Shown: one piece after another, positions 9,009 to 16,569 of the stretch
Numbering within the stretch: the stretch's first letter is position 1
How the letters are laid out: every line of letters starts with the position of its first letter
DNA from: Bacillota bacterium
Lineage (GTDB): Bacteria; Bacillota; Clostridia; Christensenellales; Aristaeellaceae
NCBI GenBank assembly: GCA_023409955.1
Contig: JAEYQQ010000077.1
Coordinates: 1-33,223, forward strand
Reading direction: 5' to 3'
Length of the DNA: 33,223 nucleotides
Made by a program: the position numbers and the translations under genes
The notes under the pieces: model-generated
The model's input: only the letters and a program-made list of their open reading frames with translations
The model's database searches: none
What the model was told of the DNA's origin: nothing

Positions 9009-9283
9009 GATTGCTGGAAAATATGAAAGCAGTCCTTAGATAACGGATAGAGAACATATACGCTTTCTTCATTATATTTGCGAATTGCGCAAACACAACA
9101 TACTGAATAAATCGACAGAATGATGGCAAGATTTAAGCAAAAAACCATACAAATACAATCGATGCAAGGTGTATAGACACCGGCAAATCATTATTTAGAG
9201 GCTAAATAGCAAAAATCAGCATGTTACTTTATGCAGATATTGGCGAATTATTACGAATTGTTTCTTATATTGTAAATGATTTC
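9009..9283. other. AT-rich divergent intergenic region with two short inverted repeats
   Basis: No gene is evident in this part of the divergent region between the GGDEF-EAL gene and cheR. Two compact inverted repeats could be operators: TTTGCG (9077-9082) with CGCAAA (9088-9093), separated by 5 nt, and TATTTAG (9192-9198) with CTAAATA (9202-9208), separated by 3 nt. Nothing ties either to a named regulator. Confidence 0.35.
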
Positions 9284-9312
9284 TTGCAATCGTATGTATC
9301 ATATACTATAAT
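9284..9312 (+). promoter_or_regulatory. Sigma-70-type promoter for the cheR-kinase-regulator operon
   Basis: TTGCAA (9284-9289), a 17-nt spacer and a perfect TATAAT (9307-9312) make a strong vegetative promoter. Transcription would begin near 9319, about 60 nt before the CheR start. Confidence 0.7.
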
Positions 9313-9332
9313 ATTTTTGAATGATATATATT

Positions 9333-9352
9333 CCGGGTTACCATAACACCGG
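9333..9352 (+). other. Leader hairpin before cheR
   Basis: CCGG-GTTA (9333-9340) pairs with TAAC-CCGG (9344-9352, one bulged A) around a 3-nt loop. It ends 8 nt before the CGGAGGG ribosome binding site, so it could affect translation. It is too short to be a c-di-GMP riboswitch. Confidence 0.35.
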
Positions 9353-9378
9353 TTATCAGACGGAGGGCCAATGGGGCT

Positions 9379-10197
9379 ATGAACAGGATTTCCAGTGTTA
9401 TGAAGCAGGTGTATCAAAAAGAAATAACCATGTATAATGCCGCATTTCTGGGCATGGCTGTGAAAAAACGAATGCAGCATTTGGGCGCTTCCAACTACCA
9501 GGAGTATTGTGTCTGCCTTGCAGAAGACAGCTCTGAGGCGGAAGCGTTTTTTGATTCCTTGCATATCACCTACAGCCAATTCTTTCGCGATTCCATGACC
9601 TTTGCCTTGCTGGAACAGCATGTGCTGCCCAACATCTTTGCGCAAAAGCCTGACGGGGGCGAGATTCGTGTTTGGTCTGCTGGCTGTTCCGCCGGCCAGG
9701 AAGCTTATTCCGTCGCCATGCTGTTGTCCGACCTTTCTCTAAACAGCGGGCGCGATATTCGGTACCGGATTTTTGCCACAGACATTTGCCCCTCCTCCAT
9801 TGCTGTGGGTCAAAAGGGCGTGTATGATCAATGCAGCATTCAGGATGTGAAGGAAAAACATATCCAGCGCTACTTTGAACGGCGAGACAATAGCTACACG
9901 GTCAAGTCTCAAATCCGCAGGAATGTGAATTTTTCGTTGTACGATTTGCTGGATGAGTTCACTTCCCATCCACCAGAGAGTATATTTGGCGATTTTGACA
10001 TCGTGCTTTGCTGCAACCTGCTCATTTACTATACCGCTGAGCTGCAACAGACGATTATCCAAAAACTCAAGCGTGCCGTTTCAAAAGATGGTTATCTGAT
10101 TACGGGTGAGGCGGAAAGGTTGTTGGTGGAAAATTCATCCAGGCTAAAAACCCTATCCGTTACCCCTGCAGTCTTCATGAACCATACAAGGAGCTGA
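9379..10197 (+). CDS. CheR-type protein-glutamate O-methyltransferase
   Basis: A 272-aa S-adenosylmethionine-dependent methyltransferase of the CheR family. Classical CheR methylates glutamates on chemoreceptors. The N-terminal helical part ends in ITYSQFFRD (the TxFFRD signature), followed by the SAM-binding VWSAGCSAGQEAYS near 95-108, FATDI for the ribose-binding acid, and CCNLLIYY where classical CheR has CRNVLIYF. The start is ATG at 9379 with CGGAGGG 11 nt upstream. It is first in an operon, 5 nt before the hybrid kinase. There is no CheB methylesterase, MCP or CheA/CheW nearby. The target is therefore probably the neighbouring kinase or another non-receptor protein, which is inference. 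Confidence 0.9.
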   Translation: MNRISSVMKQVYQKEITMYNAAFLGMAVKKRMQHLGASNYQEYCVCLAEDSSEAEAFFDSLHITYSQFFRDSMTFALLEQHVLPNIFAQKPDGGEIRVWSAGCSAGQEAYSVAMLLSDLSLNSGRDIRYRIFATDICPSSIAVGQKGVYDQCSIQDVKEKHIQRYFERRDNSYTVKSQIRRNVNFSLYDLLDEFTSHPPESIFGDFDIVLCCNLLIYYTAELQQTIIQKLKRAVSKDGYLITGEAERLLVENSSRLKTLSVTPAVFMNHTRS

Positions 10198-10202
10198 ATG
10201 CA

Positions 10203-13196
10203 ATGAAAATCCGCAACACACATATCAAAACCCAGCTGAACGCGGCTTTCACAATCCTCCTTGCTTTTGTGGTGCTGTTGGGCGCCTTATCCTTTTTTCA
10301 GGCAGAGAGGCTGCACCGGCAGACGGAGGTGTTGTATCAATATCCGCTTGAGGTTCGCAACATTCTCAATGACCTGAGCAAGGATATATTGAACATTCGC
10401 ATTGCTCATAGGGACATGATCATGGCCCTTGCCAGCCAGGAAGAGGTCAAACTTCAGGAACGAGATGAATACCTCCAGGAAATGATACTGCTTCTTGCCG
10501 ATGCAAATAAGCAGTATCAACTGCTGTTGGAAAAATACATGGGCCCTGCCTCCGATGTGGATGAAGCATATAACGCATTTCTGTTATGGAAGGCAGATGT
10601 TGATGAAAACAACCGCCTCGTTAAGGAGGGGGATATACAGGCAGCCAACCTCAACCTGCTCCCTGGCGGCAAAATTGCCGTTCACAGGCAGGCTATGTGG
10701 GAGAAGGTGGAAAAGATTGACGCCTTTTCTTTGGAAATGGCCAATGAGTTATACATATCCTCCCAAGCGCAAAAGGAATTGCTAAACATTCAGCTGTTGG
10801 TGATTTTGTGCATCATACTTGCGCTATCCTTTGCCATTAGCCTTCGGATTATCAAAAACATCCGCAGGCCCCTTGGCCAAATGAATCAAATGGTTATGCA
10901 GTTTCATCAGGGAGACATGAATGCCAGGATTGGCTATCAGTATGACAATGAGTTCGGCTTGCTGGCTTCCTCTATCAACGCCATGGCGGAGGCAGTACAA
11001 AACAATACTGTGCTCAATGACATGACCGTAGAGCTGGCGGAGGTCATGTTAAAAGAGGATGACGCCCATGCTTTTTTTCAAAAATTTCTCGGCGCCTTGG
11101 CAAGACAAACCGGCTCGCAGATGGCATCGGTATACCTGCTGTCCAATAACCGGGAGGAGTATGTGCTATTTGAATCCCTGGGCATGGAGGGCAACGCCCA
11201 AAAGTCCTTTGATGCCCGGAGCTTAGAAGGAGAATTCGGTGCGGCCATACTGTCTCAAAAAGTGCAGCTCAGCATCATTCCACAGGATGCACCATTCTAT
11301 TTTCATGTGACCAATGGAAAGTTTGCGCCAAAGGAGATCATCACCATTCCTGTGATAATCCATGGGCAGGTTGCTGCCATCGTCTCCTTGTCCACTATCG
11401 GACATTACGAGCCCCAGGCGCTGGAGCTGGTAAGGCGCAACAATACTGCCATCACCACGCGTTTTACAGGCATACTGGCCCACCGCAAGCTTTTGGACAT
11501 GACGGAGCTGCTGGAAAAGCAAAACAGGGAGCTGGATGCGCAGAAGACGGAGCTTTCAGCCATGACCATGGAGCTAACCCAGCAGAATGCTGAGCTGGAA
11601 ATGCAAAAGAAGCAGCTGGGCGAAGTCAGCGAAATGAAAACCCATTTCCTGTCCAACATGAGCCATGAACTGCGCACGCCATTAAACTCCGTCATTGCAC
11701 TCTCTGGCCTTCTTGGCCGCAGGCTCAAAGGCATGATTCCAGAGGAAGAGTACCGTTATCTTGAGATCATTGAACGCAACGGCAAAAATTTATTAAACCT
11801 CATTAACGATGTGCTGGATATTTCTCGCATTGAGTCCGGCCGTGAAGAGCTGGAAATCAGCCGTTTTGCTGTCATTGATCTTTTGGAGGACGTGGCATCG
11901 CTTTTGTATCCGCTGGCAAAGCAAAAGGGTATAGCCCTATCCTACAGGTGCCTCACTGCTGGGCTTTTAATGAGTAGCGACAGCGAAAAATGCAAGCATA
12001 TCCTGCAGAATCTGGTGAGCAATGCCATCAAGTTTACGGAAAAGGGCGCTGTAGACATCTTGGCCCATCAGAAAGACGGCTGTGTAGAGATTACTGTGAG
12101 GGATACCGGTATCGGCATTTCCAAGGAGCATTTGCCGCGCATCTTCGAGGAGTTTAGGCAGGCGGACAGCAGCACCTCCCGTAAGTATGGCGGTACAGGC
12201 CTGGGGCTTGCCATCGCCAAAAAGTATGTGGAGATGCTCGGTGGCAAGATTACTGTCAGCAGCGTGCTTCTTGAGGGGTCAGAATTTATTGTTACTCTTC
12301 CGCTGCTGCATGGTGATATGGCATCAGATGGTGATGTCATGCTGGAGCAGCAGGCTGTGCCAGCGGCAGAGCCGGTACAAGCACGGGATATGCAACCACT
12401 TAATACGGCTGCAAAAACCATTTTACTAGTGGAGGATAATGAGTCAGCAATTATTCAAATCAGTGACCTGATTACGGAAATGGGGCATCGGGTGCTGATT
12501 GCTCACGATGCCAATGAAGCCTTGGCCATTATTGGTAAAGTGATACCAGATGCCATGATTCTGGATTTGATGATGCCCGGAATCGATGGCTTTGAGTTGC
12601 TGACCATCATGCGCAACGCGGAAGCCACTGCGCATATCCCGGTGCTGATACTCACTGCAAAGCACATCACCAAAGACGATTTAAAGGTGCTCAAGCGCAA
12701 TAACATCCACCAGCTGATCCAAAAGGGCGATGTGGACCGCATGATGCTCAAGCGCACCATCAGCGGCATGCTTTTCCCCATGCTGGACGTTGCCGTCCAG
12801 CCGGCAAGCAACCGCAGGAAGATAACAGGCAGGCCCAAGGTGCTGTTGGTTGAGGACAACCTGGACAATTTGATTACGGTAAATGCGCTTTTGCAGGACG
12901 CATATGACGTTATTGTTGCCGAAGACGGCAAAAGTGGGGTAAGCCTTGCGAAAACCCACACGCCTGATCTGATACTGATGGACATTGCCCTTGCCGGCAT
13001 GGATGGCATTGAGGCCTTCGGAATCATACGGGGCACCCCCGAACTTTCCCACATTCCCGTCATTGCGCTGACTGCCAGCGCAATGAACCATGAGCGGGAT
13101 ATGATTCTCGCCCAGGGCTTTGACGGCTTTGTTCCCAAGCCGATTGAGGCGGATGAACTATATGGCAAAATCCGTGAGGTATTGTATGGAGAATAA
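10203..13196 (+). CDS. Hybrid sensor histidine kinase: 4-helix sensor, HAMP, GAF, HisKA, HATPase, two receivers
   Basis: A 997-aa inner-membrane kinase that starts a phosphorelay. A TM helix (about 12-35) is followed by an extracellular helical sensor of about 155 residues, a second TM (about 195-215) and HAMP (to about 268). A GAF-like domain (about 285-420) and a Glu/Gln-rich coiled coil (about 425-480) come next. HisKA carries His488 in FLSNMSHELRTPLN, and the ATPase has an N box near 603 (NLVSNAIKFTEKG), DTGIGI and GGTGLGLAI. Two receivers follow, with Asp788 (LDLMMPG) and Asp927 (MDIALAG), both with acidic pockets. There is no HPt domain. AAGGAG inside the end of cheR serves the start at 10203. 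The gene overlaps the downstream regulator by 11 nt, so the pair are probably cognate partners. Confidence 0.94.
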   Translation: MKIRNTHIKTQLNAAFTILLAFVVLLGALSFFQAERLHRQTEVLYQYPLEVRNILNDLSKDILNIRIAHRDMIMALASQEEVKLQERDEYLQEMILLLADANKQYQLLLEKYMGPASDVDEAYNAFLLWKADVDENNRLVKEGDIQAANLNLLPGGKIAVHRQAMWEKVEKIDAFSLEMANELYISSQAQKELLNIQLLVILCIILALSFAISLRIIKNIRRPLGQMNQMVMQFHQGDMNARIGYQYDNEFGLLASSINAMAEAVQNNTVLNDMTVELAEVMLKEDDAHAFFQKFLGALARQTGSQMASVYLLSNNREEYVLFESLGMEGNAQKSFDARSLEGEFGAAILSQKVQLSIIPQDAPFYFHVTNGKFAPKEIITIPVIIHGQVAAIVSLSTIGHYEPQALELVRRNNTAITTRFTGILAHRKLLDMTELLEKQNRELDAQKTELSAMTMELTQQNAELEMQKKQLGEVSEMKTHFLSNMSHELRTPLNSVIALSGLLGRRLKGMIPEEEYRYLEIIERNGKNLLNLINDVLDISRIESGREELEISRFAVIDLLEDVASLLYPLAKQKGIALSYRCLTAGLLMSSDSEKCKHILQNLVSNAIKFTEKGAVDILAHQKDGCVEITVRDTGIGISKEHLPRIFEEFRQADSSTSRKYGGTGLGLAIAKKYVEMLGGKITVSSVLLEGSEFIVTLPLLHGDMASDGDVMLEQQAVPAAEPVQARDMQPLNTAAKTILLVEDNESAIIQISDLITEMGHRVLIAHDANEALAIIGKVIPDAMILDLMMPGIDGFELLTIMRNAEATAHIPVLILTAKHITKDDLKVLKRNNIHQLIQKGDVDRMMLKRTISGMLFPMLDVAVQPASNRRKITGRPKVLLVEDNLDNLITVNALLQDAYDVIVAEDGKSGVSLAKTHTPDLILMDIALAGMDGIEAFGIIRGTPELSHIPVIALTASAMNHERDMILAQGFDGFVPKPIEADELYGKIREVLYGE

Positions 13197-16100
13197 ACCA
13201 GTAACCATTCTTGCCATTGATGACAATCCCGATAACCTTGTGATCTTGAAGGCATCCATCAAGGATGTATACCCTGCGGCAGAGGTCATAACGGCGCTAT
13301 CCGGCCAGGAAGGCATTGCGCTGGCATCGGCCGAGGAGCCTGATGTCATTCTCTTGGATATTTTAATGCCGGGCATGGATGGGTTTGAGGTATGCCAGTG
13401 GCTGAAGGCGGACCGTGTGCTCAAGGAAATCCCTGTTGTTTTTGTCACTGCCATGAAGGGGGACAAGCAAAACAGGATCAGAGCATTGGAAAGCGGCGGC
13501 GATGCCTTTTTGACCAAGCCCATCGACCAAAGCGAACTGGTGGCGCAGCTTCGGGCCATGCTGAAAATACGCAATGCCAACAAGCAAAAGCAAAACGAGA
13601 AAAAGCTGCTGGCGGCATTGGTGGATGAGAAAACCGAAAAGCTAAAGTCTGCCCATCTTGAAACACTGAAGCTTCTGGAAGAATTGAGAAGTGAAAACAA
13701 GGCCCGGCGAGAAAGTGAAAAATCTTTGTTGGAAAGCGAAGAAAAGTATCGAAGGATCGCTGAGAACATCACTGACGTGGTTTGGACGTCTGATTTGAAT
13801 TTTCATATGAACTATGTCAGCCCATCCATTGAGCGGCTGGTGGGCGAGACCCCCGATGCGTATCTGTTGTGGCCCATTGAAAAAAGGTTTACCCAGACAG
13901 GGATTGATGTCATACGCAGTGCCCTGATTGAGGAACTGAAAAGAGAAAACAACCCGGAGGTAGATAAAAACCGCACCCGGCTTTTTGAACTGGAGCACTA
14001 CAAAAAAGGCGGAGGCAGCCTGTGGGTTTCCATGCATGTTTCATTTGTGCGGGATGCGCAGAATCAAATCATCGGCTTGCAGGGGGTGACCAGGGATATT
14101 ACCGCCCGTAAGCTGGCGGAAAGGGCGCTGCTGAATTCTGAACTTAGGCATCGAAGGCTGTTTGAAACAACGAAGGTGGGCATTCTCGTCCTGGATGCCG
14201 CCACAGGCACCATCACCAATGTGAACCCGTTTCTTGTCAGCATGCTAGGGTATCCATCCGGGTACTATCTGGGCAGCACAATTTGGAATCTGGACATATT
14301 CAAGTCTTTTATTGGCAGCTTTGAGGAGTTTACGGCGCTGAGGGAACGTAAGGATATCCAGGATGACGATGTTGTTCTTCAGACGGAAGATGGCCGGATG
14401 CTGGATGTTGAGTTTGTCTGCAATACCTATTTGGTAGGCGAGCAGGCATTGATTCAATGCAACTTCCGGGACATTACAGACCGTAAGCAAGCCCAGAGGG
14501 CAATGCTGCATTCTTATGACTTGCTTCGTTACATCATTGAGCACAATCATAGTGCAGTAGCAGTGCATGACAAAAACATGAAGTATTTGTTTGTCAGCCA
14601 GCGGTACCTTGAGGATTATGGCGTCACGGAGGATATCATCGGCAAGCATCATTACGATGTGTTCCCCAATCTTCCGGAAAGGCACAGGCAGGCGCATCAA
14701 AAAGCACTTGCAGGACAGGTGATAAAGCAAGCTGAGGATGTGTATTTTCAAGAGGACGGCTCCATGTTTTTTACCCGCTGGGAATGCAGGCCCTGGCATG
14801 AGGCTGACGGCTCGGTAGGCGGGATCATCCTGTACTTGGAAAACATCACAGAGCGCAAGCAAAACGAGGTGGCGCTGCTGAAAACCAAGGAGTACTTAGA
14901 GCAGCTCATTGGCAATGCCAATGCCCCCATTGTGGTATGGAATGAAGAGCTGAATATTACCAAATGCAACATGGCCTTTCAAAAGCTGGTGGGGCGGAAG
15001 GAATCTGAAATATTGGGCTGCAGCATCGGAACATTTATTCCCGCCCGCAGCTCCGGCTTGATCCTGCACAGAATTGAAAATATCATCAAGCAAAAGAGCA
15101 CCGGCACAACGGAGTTTGATATCATTCACAAAAACCGTTCGGTTCGTACAGTGCTTTGGAGCCTTGCCACCACGTATGATGCAGATGGAATCAACAAAAC
15201 ATTTACCATTGCCCAGGGTCAGGACATTACCGAAAGGATCGCTGCGGAAAAGAAGCTGATGTACCTTGGTTATCATGACCAGCTGACCGGTATTTACAAC
15301 AGAAGATTCTTTGAAGAGGAAATGAAAAAGCTTGATACTGAGCAAAACCTGCCGCTGACCATAGTGGTAGGGGATATCAACGGCCTCAAGCTGGTAAACG
15401 ATTCCTTTGGACATCATGTAGGTGATGAGCTTTTACAAAAAGCCGCCATCACCATCTGCAAGGCATGCCGCAGTGACGATATTGTCGCCAGGCTTGGCGG
15501 CGATGAATTTGTTATGGTTTTCTTAAAGACCAGCCAGCAAGAAGCCATGCAGATCATTAACAAAATAGAAAACTTTGCAATGGGCGTTACAATTGCCAAT
15601 GTGGACCTGTCCATATCCTTTGGCTGCGAAACCATAACAGACGGGCGGCAGTCTATATCGGATGCCGTGGCCAATGCAGAAAATCAAATGTACAAAAACA
15701 AGCTCCATGAACGGTCCAGCTTAAGGAGCAATATTATCAATGTTGTTATGAATGCCCTGTTTGAAAAGAGCAGCCGGGAATCCAAGCATTCGGAAAGGGT
15801 TAGCAGAATCTGCCAAGCCATTGCCTCAGCCATGGATTTTGACCGGGATTATGTCAAGCAAATCGGTATCGCCGGCCTGGTGCACGACATTGGCAAAATT
15901 GGCGTGGAAGAAACTGTGCTGAACAAGCCAGGAAAGCTTACGCCGGATGAGCGAATAGAAATTGAGCGTCATCCGGAAACGGGCTGGCGAATCCTTAGCG
16001 CTTCCAGTGAATTCTCCGACCTGGCCCAGTTTGTTTTGGAGCACCATGAACGCTGGGACGGCAGCGGATATCCCAGGAAGCTGGCAGGGGAGAAAATATC

Positions 16101-16287
16101 CATTGAGGCCAGAATCATTGCCATTGCTGATTCCTTTGATGCCATGACCAGCGAAAGAAGCTACGGCAAGGGAATCAGCCGGGAAGAGGCTGTGGCAGAG
16201 CTTCAAAGGTGCGCCGGCAAACAATTCGACCCCCACATTGTCCATCTGTTTGTAAATCAGGTTCTGCCCAATTTTGAATTGAGCTGA
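13186..16287 (+). CDS. Response regulator REC-PAS(x4)-GGDEF-HD-GYP, c-di-GMP metabolism
   Basis: A 1033-aa soluble response regulator that couples phosphorylation to c-di-GMP. The receiver (1-125) has Asp12/Asp13, phosphoacceptor Asp58 in LLDILMPG and Lys in FLTKPID. A coiled coil is followed by four PAS domains starting near 186, 319, 446 and 567. The GGDEF domain starts near 690 (LTGIYNRR), with an intact ARLGGDEF near 771 and RxxD inhibitory site RSDD five residues before. The HD-GYP phosphodiesterase starts near 850, with VHDIGKIG (His900/Asp901) and HHERWDGSGYP near 952. The ATG at 13186 overlaps the kinase stop by 11 nt and has GAGG 6 nt upstream. A longer in-frame start at 13120 lies inside the kinase gene and is unlikely. 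Both enzymatic halves look active, so direction must be set by the REC or PAS inputs. Confidence 0.94.
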   Translation: MENKPVTILAIDDNPDNLVILKASIKDVYPAAEVITALSGQEGIALASAEEPDVILLDILMPGMDGFEVCQWLKADRVLKEIPVVFVTAMKGDKQNRIRALESGGDAFLTKPIDQSELVAQLRAMLKIRNANKQKQNEKKLLAALVDEKTEKLKSAHLETLKLLEELRSENKARRESEKSLLESEEKYRRIAENITDVVWTSDLNFHMNYVSPSIERLVGETPDAYLLWPIEKRFTQTGIDVIRSALIEELKRENNPEVDKNRTRLFELEHYKKGGGSLWVSMHVSFVRDAQNQIIGLQGVTRDITARKLAERALLNSELRHRRLFETTKVGILVLDAATGTITNVNPFLVSMLGYPSGYYLGSTIWNLDIFKSFIGSFEEFTALRERKDIQDDDVVLQTEDGRMLDVEFVCNTYLVGEQALIQCNFRDITDRKQAQRAMLHSYDLLRYIIEHNHSAVAVHDKNMKYLFVSQRYLEDYGVTEDIIGKHHYDVFPNLPERHRQAHQKALAGQVIKQAEDVYFQEDGSMFFTRWECRPWHEADGSVGGIILYLENITERKQNEVALLKTKEYLEQLIGNANAPIVVWNEELNITKCNMAFQKLVGRKESEILGCSIGTFIPARSSGLILHRIENIIKQKSTGTTEFDIIHKNRSVRTVLWSLATTYDADGINKTFTIAQGQDITERIAAEKKLMYLGYHDQLTGIYNRRFFEEEMKKLDTEQNLPLTIVVGDINGLKLVNDSFGHHVGDELLQKAAITICKACRSDDIVARLGGDEFVMVFLKTSQQEAMQIINKIENFAMGVTIANVDLSISFGCETITDGRQSISDAVANAENQMYKNKLHERSSLRSNIINVVMNALFEKSSRESKHSERVSRICQAIASAMDFDRDYVKQIGIAGLVHDIGKIGVEETVLNKPGKLTPDERIEIERHPETGWRILSASSEFSDLAQFVLEHHERWDGSGYPRKLAGEKISIEARIIAIADSFDAMTSERSYGKGISREEAVAELQRCAGKQFDPHIVHLFVNQVLPNFELS

Positions 16288-16347
16288 TGCTATTATCTGC
16301 TCAGCCACCAGCGGGACTGGAAGTTGACTGCAACGTTTTTGTTTCTC

Positions 16348-16376
16348 TTGACAGAAGTGCGCATAACCGATACGAT
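16348..16376 (+). promoter_or_regulatory. Candidate promoter for the GH95 gene, overlapping a palindrome
   Basis: A perfect TTGACA (16348-16353), a 17-nt spacer and TACGAT (16371-16376) give a good sigma-70-type promoter with transcription starting near 16384. The -10 lies inside the left arm of the 16370-16396 inverted repeat, so the same bases may serve as promoter, operator and terminator stem. Confidence 0.55.
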
Positions 16377-16402
16377 GCTAGTAATTGGCATCGTATTTTT
16401 TT
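16370..16402 (+). terminator. Rho-independent terminator of the signalling operon
   Basis: A perfect 9-bp stem, ATACGATGC (16370-16378) with GCATCGTAT (16388-16396), around a 9-nt loop and followed by seven consecutive T residues. It lies about 80 nt after the HD-GYP gene. The overlap with the -10 element of the candidate GH95 promoter makes an operator role equally possible. Confidence 0.75.
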
Positions 16403-16569
16403 ATAACCGCATAAAACAGAGGGGTAATTCCCCCGTAGAGAAGCTGGGTGGAGCAGTCAACAGGAAATGAGTACCTGGAAGGCAGTACCGTTACTGCCCA
16501 TGCACCAAGTGATGTGATACCGGTGTTAGTCAAAAAAGGGGTACATATTTGGATGGGAGAGCATTTTGC
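16403..16569 (+). promoter_or_regulatory. Hairpin-rich leader of the GH95 gene
   Basis: The leader can form four hairpins in series. GGGG (16421-16424) pairs with CCCC (16430-16433), and CAGG (16461-16464) with CCTG (16474-16477). The strongest is GGCAGTA (16481-16487) with TACTGCC (16492-16498) on a 4-nt loop, and CACC (16503-16506) pairs with GGTG (16522-16525). It does not match any riboswitch class I can recall. GGGAGA at 16555-16560 is the likely ribosome binding site. Confidence 0.4.

Noticed and set aside
9313..9378. c-di-GMP riboswitch upstream of cheR
   Set aside because: The leader is only about 60 nt and lacks the GEMM-type conserved core; just one simple hairpin is present.
12503..13255. 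250-codon minus-strand open frame
   Set aside because: Antisense to the receiver domains of the hybrid kinase; Ser/Met-rich shadow of a real coding strand.
16441..16500. T-box leader suggested by GGGTGG in the GH95 leader
   Set aside because: Only six bases match the T-box core. The ACCGCG continuation and specifier structure are missing, and GH95 is not a T-box target.
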